Positions 44,380-55,065 of a DNA stretch of 64,000 nucleotides are shown here, piece after piece (the stretch's first letter is position 1; each line of letters starts with the position of its first letter). A model generated the notes under the pieces. That model searched no databases. It saw nothing but the letters and a program-made list of their open reading frames with translations, and was not told where the DNA came from. This DNA comes from Aporrectodea caliginosa (Eukaryota > Annelida > Clitellata > Crassiclitellata > Lumbricidae): contig JACEVL010001161.1 in NCBI GenBank assembly GCA_020284085.1, forward strand, positions 3,711,930-3,775,929, in the 5' to 3' direction. The translations under genes and the position numbers were made by a program.

Positions 44380-44900
44380 CGCTGCCATGGCCGTTGACGT
44401 CGCCCTCCTTAATCTGGGCGATAGTAAAGACGCTACGGTGGATAGGGTTTAGAGTTAGTAGCGGCGAGGGAGGTGAGGGGACGATTTGTGAAAGAGCAAT
44501 GTTTTCAGTTTTGAGTGAAACACCTGTGGAGTGATAACAAGAGGTCAGGTTTTGGCGAGTTCGTTGGACGGACCAAATATTTCGCAATTTTGGGGTAATT
44601 CTGGGGTAGTTCGTTCCAGATGGGCGGAAGAGCTATGGCTATGGAGCGATTCGCAATATTTCAGTTATGAGGTTACGAAAGAGCGGAGAAGTGTTACATG
44701 GAAGAGGAGCGGATTGAGCGAAGTGGTTGGATTGTGAAAACTGGTGAAGATAGGAGGGCTGTGAGGATTTAAGTGTGTCGTAGGTGAGTGATGACTTTGT
44801 AGTCTATTCGGTCGGATATTTTAAGCCAGTGGAGTGATTTAAGAACATGAGTGGTGTGATGGTGCTACATATAACCTGACTTGAAGTTACCTGGCTTCAC
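44380..44900 (-). pseudogene. LINE RT C-terminal fragment downstream of TRIM-PARP copy 2
   Basis: Clear counterpart of 21060-21560: GATTTGTGAAAGAGCAATGT, TTTTCAGTTTTGAGTGAAA and ATATTTTAAGCCAGTGGAGT occur in order in both. It marks the 3' side of the duplicated segment. Confidence 0.6.
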
Positions 44901-45221
44901 TTGTCCTTATAGGTCTGCATCAACAGCACGAAGTTGATAAACAAATGCATTCCGGTTTGTTTCTTCTGTAAATCTACACCAATATCTTCATAGTCAACAT
45001 TTTCAGGATCTTTTAGAAGACGGGCGTTGATAATCATGCTTTAGGTAGTATTTCATTTTGTCGTAATGATTAGAAACTAGGCACAAAATCCAAAGTTCCT
45101 AATTAGATACGGAAAATTAATAAACGTAGACCTTCCAAAAAATTATTATTTTTAAGGGTTTATACTGTCCACATAAATTAATGAATATTCGACCAAGTCT
45201 GAAACTTCTACTTACAGTAGG

Positions 45222-45484
45222 CTAGATCAGGTATTCAGGATAGGATTGGGTACCGCAGTATATGCCGAAGATGATAGGATTAGCAATGTCGTTAACTATT
45301 GAATCATATTTTAAGTCTGTGTTTCCTGGTAGCGCTTGCAGTACCAGGTTCCCAAGCGCATACTCTCCTGTTAGCACTTTGCATTGGAAGACGTGCTTCA
45401 AACCGCTTCTGTTTCGTGGTGGACACATACTTCGTGCTGCGTAGCTGAAATTCTTGCCAAAATAGATTCCTGTTCCACAAAAAC
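45222..45484 (-). CDS. TRIM-PARP copy 2, last exon: PARP catalytic C-terminal half
   Basis: After a TTTGTTAACAG acceptor the phase-1 codon from 46518 is completed and the exon reads FCGTGIYFGKNFSYAARSMC, LKHVFQCKVLTGEYALGN, DLKYDSIVNDIANPIIFGIY and SYPEYLI, then stop. The G.GIYF strand and the triad Tyr (FSYAA) are present. Copy 1 ends LIYFK; here a TAGCCTA sequence inserted in place of TTA gives ATC TAG and removes the last three residues. Otherwise intact. Confidence 0.85.
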
Positions 45485-48400
45485 CTGTTAACAAAGAGTA
45501 AACTTATATTTTATTTTGAAAACGAACTAAAAGTAACAAGTTTTGGCGTGCAAATAATGTCGAATAACGGTGAAAAATGAAATATTAATACAATAGTAAA
45601 TTAGAGTTTTTAGTCTAAAATTGCTATTCTTGTTGTAGGGATATGAAGTAAAAAAATCTGCCTAAAACAATTTCGTCTTCCCATTCATAGATTAATACAT
45701 ATACATTTAAGTCAGACCATTTTACTGGGTATCAGTGATTGTGTGATCAGTGATTCATGTCCATAAATTAATATTCACAATAAAGTCATAGAGTGTACTT
45801 GTCGGTTTAACGATCCCCAAAAAGATCTTTTAATTATAACTAGACGAGACCCCTGTAGGCCTACAGGAATGTGTTCGCGACAGTTAATATCTGTCTTCTA
45901 ATGACGACACTAACCCTAACCCCGACCCTAACCGACCCTCACGACTTTAAGTTTTATAGTCCATATCGGTTACGTGCCACAATGGAGATGAGGGGGTTGA
46001 TGCAGCAGCAGCAAAGGACCGCCTCCTCAAGCTCATCGATTGGGGTCGAGACCATGTGTTGCGCCGCCTGTTCCCACCTCCAATTCAACGCCATTATGCC
46101 CTTCGTCCGCTAGCTCAAGGATTCTAATTGCCTTCCAAGGACGTTAAACATTTTATACCAAGGGTTTCACACAAGCATATCAATCATCCATGCCAATAAC
46201 AAATTTAAAACGCTGCATCCATAACACTTTAGTTAAATCTATCTTTTTCTTTATTTACATCTGTAACTGTAAGCTACGATGCGGTTTGCCATCTAGCATG
46301 ATTTATACAACACTACAACGAATAATTATCATCATCATCAGAACATGTTAGATCTTGGAGAACAACAATTTTCTACAGTTCTTACAACAAAATTTAGTAT
46401 ATCACCAGAGAGAAGATTGACTCAAGGTTTAGTTTAAAAAAACTATTCTTTAGCCAGCTTAGCGCTAATTAGTAAAAGATTGTATAAAAAATAAATGTAA
46501 ATATGCTTTAAACTCACTCATTCTGCCACAGTTGCTTTGGTTAAACCCATTTCGGTTGATGCTCTCCAGAGTTTCAGCGCTGGTCCCACGCCAGAGCATC
46601 ATCTCATTCTGAACCTCTGGATTTGCTGCGTCCATCGCTGCCTTACGAACAAGGTATTGTCTATACAGCATTTTGTTCTGGATGCGTTCAATCTTTAAAT
46701 ATTTAAAACCAAGACGCTGTTTAAAATGAACTCTAATAAATAATCTGAAATTAAGCATATAATTATGTAGGCGATTTAAATGATTGTTCATGGAAGCACT
46801 AAAACAACATGTTCGGTTGTAATACCCAATTAGCTGAATTGTAGCTAATTTACAAATGATTGATTAAATTATTTGAATTTTAGCACGTACGCTACAGTAC
46901 ATAGATTCCTTTCAAATTTATCTGGAGAAATCTAATGTAATTCACCATCATCTCTAAAGTTCCACACTTTTGTTATCGTAATCAACTGGTTATCAATCAA
47001 TAACCCTTTACAAGGAAAGCTACATTCCAAAATAACAGGACAGAACTGATAAGATCCATGAGGTCCCAAAGATCAGAAGACAGACTGTAGAGGATTTGTA
47101 GACCAATGAAGATGAGAATTTAATAATAAAACCTTGGCATACAGAGAGAGATGATAAATTCCAGAGCCTCAGATCAGTGACCGAGAAAGATCAGGAGTAG
47201 GAGGCAGGGTGGACTCTAGGCACATTTTGTAATCTAGAGTCCATGATACCTGTAGGCACCGTGGGCTCTAGAGTACAGCACCCCCAAACACGAAAGAAGG
47301 AGGCAGGGTGGACTCTAGGCACATTTTGTACTCTAGAGTCCATGATACCTGTAAGCATGGTGGACTCTAGATTGCAATTAAATTAAATGAAACTTAACGG
47401 TAGTTTTAACAACATTTTATAAACTTTTTCTATAGCACGAGCGTGACGCTTATTTATCGAAAGTACCATTGAACAAGGAGAACCTTCTTAGCAACCATCC
47501 TCAAGCTCAGCCTCAGCCTCCTTAGCAACCAACCTACTTAGTCAGCAACCTCCGCAGCATCTAACCTTCTTAACAACCATTCGTCGTAGCAACCAACCTT
47601 TGTAGCAAGCAGCCTCGACGTCATCTTCAACCTCTTCAGCACCCAGTTTCAAAGTCAGACTGGTCGTCTTTAGCAACCAGCCCATTAGCGACCGGCCTCT
47701 TTAGCAACATGATTCCTTAGCAATCAACCTCCTTAGCAATCGTCTTTCTCAGCAACCAGCCTTCTTAACAGCCAATCTTCTTAACAACCAGTCTCAAGGT
47801 CAGCCTCAACCACTTTAGCAACCACCTTCAATGTAAGTCTAGGAATCTTTAGCACCAGCCTCAGTCTCTTTAGCAGCCGTCCTTCTTAGAAACCAGTCTC
47901 TTTAGTAACCAGTCTCCTTAGCAACAAACCTTTCTCCACAGCAACGAGCCTCTGCAGCAATCGCCCTCTGCAGCAACCAGTCTCCTAAGCAACTACCTTC
48001 CTTAGCAACCGCCCTCTTTAGCATCTGCTCTCCTTAGGAACAATTCTTCCCTAGCAACCGCCTTCCTTAGCAAACAAGTCTGAGGCTGACGTTGAATTTA
48101 GTTACTAAGGAGATTAGCTGCTAGAAAGGCTGGTTGCTAAGGAGGCTGTTTCAAGGACGTTCGTTGTTTAGGCGTTCTGTAGTTAACGGCGTTGGGCTCA
48201 CCTTGAAACCAATTGCTAGAGAGATTGGTTGATAAGTAGATTAGTTGCTAAGGATATTGGTTGCTGAGAATGCTGGTTAATAGGGAAGCAGATTGCTGAA
48301 GGTTAATCTTAGGTCTGGCTGCTAATAAGTGTTGCACTTCGTGGTTCGAATTGTTATTATCATCCATCGTGTAAAATATGTCAGTTTATTTTTATTATGA

Positions 48401-51400
48401 AACTTAAATTGCTTTAACTTTTAATGCAGAAAGAAACTCTAAACCGGAAGTAGCTAAACCGAAAGTTTGTAATAACAAAAGTTCTAAGGAAACTGGAGTA
48501 CGCAATGCCTGAGCTAGTGTGGACTCTAGGGTACAAATCACCTGCATAAGGTACGTTGTACCTAGGTATAAGTTACTCTACAGTAAGATTATATGTATAT
48601 GTTACATCACTTTCGATAAATTAAACATGAACATTTTTGTACAGTATTTAATTGATGTCTTGTATATTTGTTATTAAAAATATAGCTGCTGTTAATTTCG
48701 CTATCATTTTAAAGTCTTTAATTTTTTAAATACGTTATTCTACGGCTAAACTAGGGTATGTAATGTTCGAAATGTTCGAAATGAATGAAGTAGTGTAGAA
48801 TCTAGGGTACAAATCACCTACGCAGAGTACATTCTGCCTAGGTATTAGGTACTCAGGAGTCCGTTGTACCTAATTGATGTACTTTAGAGTACGTTGTGCC
48901 TAGGTATTAGGTACTCTAGAGTACGTTGTGCCTAGGTATGATGTACTCTAGAGTACGTTGTGCCTAGGTACGATGTACTCCAGAGTACGTTTTGCCTAGG
49001 TATGATGTACTCTAGAGTACGTTTTGCCTAGGTATGATGTACTCAAGAGTACGTTTTGTCTAGGTAGGATGTTTTCTAGAGTACGTTGTGCCTATTTATT
49101 AGGTACTCTAGAGTACGTTGTCCCTAGGTACGATGTACTCTATAGCACGTTTTGCATAGGTATGATGTAGCCTACTCTAGAGTATGTTGTGCCTAGGTAC
49201 GATGTAATCTAGAGTACGTTTTGCCTAGGTAGGATGTACTCTAGAGTACGTTGTGCCTAGGTATGACGTACTCTAGGGTATGTTGTGCCTAGGTACGATG
49301 TAATCTAGAGTACGTTTTGCCTAGGTAGGATGTACTCTAGAGTACGTTGTGCCTAGGTATGAACCGTATGATGCACTCTAGGGTACGTTGTGCCTAGGTA
49401 TGATGTACTCTAGATTACGTTGTTTCTAGGTATGAAGTACTTCCCAGTAGGATTTCATGAATAATTTGCTTAACCTCCGATAAATTAAACTATAAAATTT
49501 TCATGAAGTATTTAATTGTTGTTTTAAATATTTAATATTAAACATATAGCTGCTCTTAATTTCGCTACCATTTCAAAGTCTTTAATTTTAAATACGTAAC
49601 TTCTATGGCTTAACTAGAGTACGCAATGCCAGATATAGTGTGGAATCTAGGGTACATGATGTTCTCGACAGTGCGTTGAGCCTAGAGTACAACTTACCTG
49701 CATAGAGTACGTCATGCCTGGTTGTGGGCTAGGCATTTAGTACTCTAGAGTCCGAGGTACCTGTAGGCGCGGTGGACTCTAGAGTACGTTGTGCCTAGGT
49801 ATGATGTACTCTACAGTACATTTTAGCCCAGAGTAGGCCTACACCTTACCTTGCACACCTGTACTGTTCTGGCACAGGGTATAATATTCAAAGCATCCAC
49901 TGTGATGGTTAAGCGAACACAACAGAAAATACTCTGGTACAATAATTTATTACATGTAAACCACGATGCACATTGTAGGTTGAACTCTGTTCAATTGGAA
50001 GCCAGTGCAAAAATACTGTACTATGTGACTGTTTTGAAATTTAGGCGCATTCGTCATTTACAACTGATTAAATGCATTTCTTTCTTACCTTAACTATCTG
50101 ATTGACGGTAGCTTGAGCTGTGGACAAGACGTTCTTTGCAACGTCTTTGTATTCCTGATCACTTGCGTTGAGTTGAATTGTTTTGAACTCCTCATCATTT
50201 GTCATTGTTTCCCAGTTGACGGGAACATCATTTTCTAACAAGAAGATCGTCCAAGAATGTAATTAAACCATTATTTTTGACCATTGAAGCTTCGATTGAT
50301 TCTAATTTGAAAAACATCGGGCCAAGTTTTGCAGTTTTCATTCCCATTCAAGTGACTCAAATGACGGACTATAGTAATATGCATACGTTTCGGCCATTGA
50401 GTTCACAATAAAAATTCTGGTAAATTGAAAGTGTAAAATGAATAATGTAGGCTATTAATATGTAGTGTCGTGCAATGTTATAAATAAGCTCATATATACA
50501 TATATTTTACTTCTATGACAAAGTCGTTTCAAAATGTTCCTCGTAGTGTCCGTAAGATGATACTGGAAGGGCCAATTTATGATTTACACAAACCATCTAC
50601 TTCTTTACTATCATGCAACCCTTTTTACCATCTCAAGTCTAACCTGAAAGGTCACAATCAAATCATATAATTTCTCCATTTTGCCATCCTTTAAAGATGA
50701 ATAAGATTTTTAAATAGTGTTTAAGCTGGATCCTTTTTAAAACGTTTTCTGAGTATGTGACCTACTGCAGCCTACGTAACGTAATTCAAACATTTGGACT
50801 TTCGCGAATTTTACAATTGCTGCTTACCCGAAATCCCTTTCTGAAATTTGACAATCCGATCCGATGACTTTGTGACTGATAGTTCACCAACGACATTGTT
50901 AGTTCGGTTGTGCTTCATAAGGATTTCAAAGTTTGCATAATGGAAAGCAATTTGATCACAATTAAAATCTTCCACGCTGCAATTTGCGGGGAGATTTTCG
51001 AGCTCAATTGCTCTCGTGTGCATTTGATTTGCAGCTCGACAGATATCAACAGGTGATCCTCTAGTCAGAAGTTCATCGCAATATCTCTGATAACTGTCGA
51101 TCATCACTCTGAATCGGTCGACATCTTGTTTTGTAGTTTCAAAACACTTAAGATTTCGATCTCTGACTACTCTCAAATTATGAACCAAATCTTCTGTATG
51201 CTGATCAATTAATTCCTTCAGTTTAGCAACTGCGTTGCGAATATTTTCTTCTGTTTTCAAGACCTCTTCCGCAAATTCTGTCCCAAATTTATCAAGTTTC
51301 TGAAAGGCTTCTTTACACTCTGTACGCCTGTTAGCTACTTTTCTCAGGTCATCTTTCAGTTGCTCAGTAAATTCTCCAGAGGCTTTGTCGACATTCACAC

Positions 51401-51974
51401 ATCTGTGAGACTGGTGGCTCTCAGCGAAACAAATTAAACAGATGGCGACGTTGTCTTCATGGCAAAACATCTTAATCAGCTCCTTAGGATGATGTTCACA
51501 GTAACTGTTGCGAAAGTTCAATTCTTGGAAATTAAGTTGACTCCCAAGTTCAACAACTTGATGATTCTGACAGAGTTTGATTCTCGTATGAGATTTACTG
51601 CAGCGATCACAAAGTTTCTGTTCACAGTCGATGCAAAATCTCTTAGCAACCGCTGTTTCTTCGAAGCAGAGCTCACAAACTTCTGCTTCTGCTGGGGCCG
51701 TAGCTAATTTCCCAATCTCTACTATCTTACCAATGAAAAAATTGTTAGGTAACTTAGATAGACCTCCATCCGGAATAACAAATTCATTCCTACATATTGG
51801 ACAAGCCATCTTCTCTCCAGATTTCTTACACTTTCCATATTTTTCCAGGCAGTGCAGGCAGAAGGTATGAACGCAAGGGAGAATTTTTGGATTTGAGAAG
51901 ATCTCAGCACAGATAGAACATTCTGTCACGTCAGAAAGCTTTTCATGAAATTCAGTTCCAGAAGCCTTGGCCAT
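45222..51974 (-). CDS. TRIM-PARP fusion gene, copy 2 (whole locus, four predicted exons)
   Basis: Exons in transcription order: 51974-50828, 50355-50089, 46692-46518, 45484-45222. The predicted protein has an N-terminal RING (C19 to C61), B-box 1 (C100 to H138), B-box 2 (C159 to H190), a coiled coil to about residue 300, a linker and a PARP14/9-like catalytic fold. This would make it a RING-type ubiquitin ligase fused to an ADP-ribosyltransferase-like domain. Exon 1, exon 3 and exon 4 are open. Exon 2 has frame changes compared with copy 1 and a stop near its start, so the fused product is uncertain. The stop codon of exon 4 lies within an inserted TAGCCTA. The gene is a paralogue of 21867-29904 in the same orientation, about 22 kb away. 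A single transcript is inferred from matching splice phases in both copies and not proven. Confidence 0.65.
45485..45975. other. Intron 3 of copy 2, left part
   Basis: Collinear with 22148-22440 of copy 1 to about 45800. It carries an exact TAGGCCTA at 45856-45863. Confidence 0.5.
45980..46150 (+). pseudogene. LINE C-terminal remnant (counterpart of 22840-23195)
   Basis: GCAAAGGACCGCCTCCTCAA and GGGGTCGAGACCATGTGTTG, then CAACGCCATTATGCCCTTCG, match copy 1. Shared by both copies, so older than the gene duplication. Confidence 0.6.
46151..46517. other. Intron 3 of copy 2, right part
   Basis: Collinear with 23179-23290 and 27050-27264 of copy 1. The 3-4 kb of LINE and MITE present in copy 1 is absent here. 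Confidence 0.55.
46518..46692 (-). CDS. TRIM-PARP copy 2, exon 3: PARP catalytic N-terminal half
   Basis: 175 bp, the same length as in copy 1. It encodes IERIQNKMLYRQYLVRKAAM, NPEVQNEMMLWRGTSAETLE and SINRNGFNQSNCG, with a GTGAGT donor. The HGT motif reads RGT here: the triad His is Arg. The N-GFN.S.CG segment is closer to active PARP14-type enzymes than copy 1 is. The acceptor is TTTAAAG rather than a strong pyrimidine-CAG, which may weaken splicing. Confidence 0.83.
46693..47197. other. Intron 2 of copy 2, unique part
   Basis: Collinear with 27440-27800 of copy 1, for example ATAAG(A)CCCATAA/ATCCATGAGGTCC and AGACAGACTGTAGAGGA. No genes. Confidence 0.5.
47198..49835. repeat. Copy-2-specific minisatellite block in intron 2
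   Basis: Starts and ends with GGTGGACTCTAG phrases (47209-47370 and 49640-49830). The central array 48850-49430 has about 18 units of roughly 32 bp: GTACTCTAGAGTACGTTGTG followed by CCTAGGTATGAT. Units carry the palindromes ACTCTAGAGT and CCTAGG. Copy 1 has no trace of this block at the same intron position (near 27800). Confidence 0.9.
47480..48310. repeat. Degenerate CTTAGCAACC array with an inverted GGTTGCTAAG arm
   Basis: From 47480 to about 48075 CTTAGCAACCAGCCTC-type units repeat about 40 times. From 48100 to 48300 the complement (GGTTGCTAAGGAGGCTG, ATTGGTTGCTAAGG) repeats. The two arms could fold on each other. It lies inside the 47198-49835 block. Confidence 0.85.
49836..50088. other. 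Intron 2 of copy 2, right part
   Basis: Collinear with copy 1 27800-28074 (CAGTACTGTTCTGG... and GTGCAAATATTGTACTATG). Confidence 0.5.
50089..50355 (-). pseudogene. TRIM-PARP copy 2, exon 2: pre-catalytic linker with frame changes
   Basis: The downstream part is open and clear: SWTIFLLENDVPVNWETMTN, EEFKTIQLNASDQEYKDVAK and VLSTAQATVNQIVK, ending at a good GTAAGA donor. The upstream part reads NCKTWPDVFQIRINRSFNGQ and is in another frame, with a stop just before the join. Compared with copy 1 there are small insertions and deletions between GGTTTAAT and TTCTTGG. Either the exon has decayed, or splicing differs from copy 1. Confidence 0.6.
50356..50827. other. Intron 1 of copy 2
   Basis: Collinear with 28344-28758 of copy 1. 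No gene. Confidence 0.5.
50828..51974 (-). CDS. TRIM-PARP copy 2, exon 1: RING, two B-boxes, coiled coil
   Basis: One open frame from ATG at 51974. RING C3HC4 residues are C19, C22, C34, H36, C39, C42, C58, C61. B-box 1 has C100, C103, C114, C117, C122, C125, H129 and H138. B-box 2 has C159, H162, C171, D174, C179, C182, H187 and H190. Then Leu/Glu/Lys-rich coiled coil from about 195 to 300, and a C-terminal VVGELSVTKSSDRIVKFQKG that stops being colinear with TRIM families. The exon ends TCG G at a GTAAGC donor (50827), in the phase of the next exon; reading through gives KQQL and a stop at 50811, so an unspliced product of 387 residues is also possible. The RING predicts ubiquitin-ligase activity. 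The upstream region 51975-52050 lacks a clear TATA box. Confidence 0.9.
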
Positions 51975-53008
51975 TTTTTTCTGAAAACAATGTGCCAGTC
52001 CAAAGATAACGACGCTTCACGGCTCTTCAAGCCTCTTTTACTGAAGTTGCCTTGTATAATTCTCTGCAATGCAATTTGCCAAGGGATATCGAATAAGGAA
52101 AATTCTTTGAATTGTGTCACAATGACATTGGACGCTGCATAAGCGCTGCATAAATAATGTTCATGAGTCTTAGAATACTGGACTACGTCCAACCTGAACA
52201 CAATAATTAGCATAGGATTTATAGGACACTAGGGCAATTCCACGGTATTTGAAATGTTACGTACTCTACATTCAGAAGACTTTGAACCGTTCATACAGAC
52301 AGACGATTACTGTTTAAAATATTTTGACAGTTTTCCCTGATGCCGTTTCAATCACAGATTAGCTCAATATTAGTTAGACTGAGTTGGCCGTTATGGATGA
52401 TGTCTGGTGAAACAAAACGTTTGCGTTACGGATTCTACAAACAAGAGCCATCAATTTTTTTGATTGAATGATCTATCTTGATTTTCTGTTAAACTATTAT
52501 ATGAAATATCTTTTGAAACACCATTCTAGAATTGCCAGGTGTTGCTGTTGATTTAGTGATAATTGCGGTTTGTTATCCTGATAAGTAATGATGTTGTGCA
52601 TTCACTAATGTACATACTGTGCGTTACGGACTCTACGTTACGGACTCTACCGTATGAACCATAAACAAAAACTGATTAATATTCAAGAAAGCAGTTAATT
52701 TTTTCCTGCTACTTGCATCATTTAAATGTTCACAATGTGTTGTACAAGTAGTTTCAGAGCTCAAATTTAAAAAAAATATAGTGAAGTTTCATTGTCACAA
52801 ACAATTTATAGAACCTCTTGTAACGTTCGAAAATCAACATTGTCAAGGCTCTTAATGTTTCAAAAGTCGTTATTGAGCTTGGATCAGTCTGTAGCACTAC
52901 ACCAAAGTTACTAGTTTGAGGCAAAGTCAACACAAAACCCTAAGCGTAAAACTAGAACTATCTATCTAAAACAGAAAATTATTAATAATTTAAAATTCCA
53001 ATATTTTG
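51975..53008. other. 5' flank of TRIM-PARP copy 2 and intergenic sequence
   Basis: No gene recognised. GCGTTACGGATTCTAC-type phrases recur at 52424, 52620 and 52635 (GTTACGGACTCTACGTTACG). It parallels 29905-30180 of copy 1 only for the first ~180 bp. Confidence 0.4.
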
Positions 53009-53012
53009 CTTT

Positions 53013-53458
53013 GGGGTCGTCCATTAATTATGTCAACAAAGTTTAGGCAGTTTTTGACCCCCTCCCCCTTTGTCAACAACAGTTACTGTCAAACATTGAC
53101 CGACCCCCTAAAAAATTATGTCAACAATTCCAGAACCATCTCCCTTCAAAAGGAAACACAATGGCTCAATACATGTAGAATAATTTTTTTATTTTTTACA
53201 CTAAAAAATGCAATCTCGAATTTCAAAATTATATAAGTTTAGTTTATTACCAGTTTTTAGTAGTATTAAACATTAAGCACTTTATGCATTTTTCGCATTA
53301 CTTAATGTTTTCGCTACCATTTTGAAGGGTCTGTGTTGATTCATTGGAAACAAATTTGTTGACGTAAAATTGTACCGAACCCCCTCCTCCCCCTTGTCAA
53401 CAACTGTCAAACTTTTCCAAACCCCCCTATTTTGTTGACATAATTAATGGACGGCCCC
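53013..53458. mobile_element. MITE, GGGGTCGTCCATTAATTATG family, second copy
   Basis: GGGGTCGTCCATTAATTATG left and CATAATTAATGGACGGCCCC right. Flanking TTT (53010-53012 and 53459-53461) is a 3-bp target duplication. Overall about 85% alike by eye to 23896-24331. Confidence 0.9.
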
Positions 53459-53719
53459 TTTGACCTTTCATGGACTGCAATACCGTGGAATGCCCCACTA
53501 GTCACTTAGGCCTACTATAACCAACCAGCATCTTCAATCACTGCCGATATATTTTTGAAAAAACTAAAGTTGTAGTTACCCCATAATTATGACGATCTTA
53601 AATCTTAATCTGAAGTCAAGCCCACGGCGCAAGGCAACTTTTAGACTTTCGCTTTCTGTTTTGACTACCTGTGGTATTTAGCCTTGAAAACACAGGTAGC
53701 CTAAAACTTAGTCTACTTA

Positions 53720-54161
53720 GGGGCCGTCCATAAAGTACGTCACGCTATTTTTACCATTTTTACCCCCTCCCCCTGTCACAAACTGTCACAAAACTCGGAC
53801 CCCCTAAAGTACGTCACACTTTCGAACATAGAAATAATAATACTTCCGAAAGCAAGGCTAATACATTTCGCAACAGCATTATTACTAGCGCTCCTAGCGA
53901 GAGGAATCGTGAAAAACACATTCAGGAGATATGCATTTCATGCTATTTTGACATAAAACTAATTTAAAATGTTTCAGAAAATTTTTGAAAATTATTTTTA
54001 AAGCTATGAAATTCTACTAAAAAAATAAAAAATAAATTATAAATAAAATAAAAAATAAATGTGTGACGTCACACATGGCCTGACCCCTCCCCTGTCACAA
54101 ACTGTCACACTTTCTTAAACCCCCCCCCCCCTGGAGCGTGACGTACTTTATGGACGGCCCC
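53720..54161. mobile_element. MITE with GGGGCCGTCCATAAAGTACG TIRs
   Basis: GGGGCCGTCCATAAAGTACG at the left is inverted as CGTACTTTATGGACGGCCCC at the right. The flanking TTA (53717-53719 and 54162-54164) is a 3-bp duplication of the TWA type used by PIF/Harbinger. Ends and inner CTGTCACAAACTGTCACA repeats are related in layout to the 53013 family. Confidence 0.9.
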
Positions 54162-55065
54162 TTAGTAGGCTCTACAAACCTTTTCCGTGTTAGTCTGTAG
54201 CTTAATACTAAAAATTGGATTAGCCTATATGAAAGAATTTTTAAAAAATGCCTGTGAACGCTTTGTTTCCGAATCTTCTTCTATAAAAACCTCTGTAGGC
54301 ATATACAGGTATGTATTACAATTAAAGTCCGCCGATTGATCTGTGATAAGATTGAAGATGACCCGGATACATAGCAATGAGTAACAATAGTCCTCAAGAA
54401 GATCGTACAGCCGACGATATAACCTGCCTTGACAACACAAGAAGCATTTCACTGTGCTATTGTAATTGTAAGTGTAATTGAATACAATCACACTTAGGCT
54501 ACTATTACATTGTATGGGGTCAATACAATGTGATTAAGGACAATTTATATAGCATAGTAAATGGCAAGTTACTTCTAAGGCATGGGCAGGAATTTTTGTG
54601 ACAAAGATTTTTTTTAGGGTTTTTTAATTGTTGGCCCGGGGGACTAACGAGGGTGTCGAAAGCAACCTATCGCGTCACCCTCAGGGTTCGTTCCCGCGAT
54701 TATGAGGTCTGGCGTGGACTCCAACAGCCGCCAGCGCTTTTGGAAGCATTTGACATGATATGGAGCCTGTTGTTAGCGTTCTTGGATCCGTTTTCATCTA
54801 TGCCTGAACGTTTATTTAAAACACAAGACTGTTAGAAGTTTCAATGTTTCTTTATATTTTAAATTTTAAAGGTTATCTTAACTAGTTAATTGGATAAAAA
54901 ATCAAACTGGGGAAAATCATAGCCATTCATTGTTAAAAAGCAAGATGATAAGTATTTTTTTTAAATATGCGCAAAAATCTAGGGGTCAAAAGCCCCTTCC
55001 CCCTCCGCACGCCCATGCGTGTTCTGAGGTGCTTTACAATGTCATGTGTCTCGCTGTATCTCGAT

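Noticed and set aside
48850..49430. CRISPR-like array
   Set aside because: Contiguous minisatellite units with no unique spacers, in an animal intron.
51459..51870. Plus-strand frames opposite the TRIM exon
   Set aside because: Antisense shadows of the RING/B-box coding sequence.
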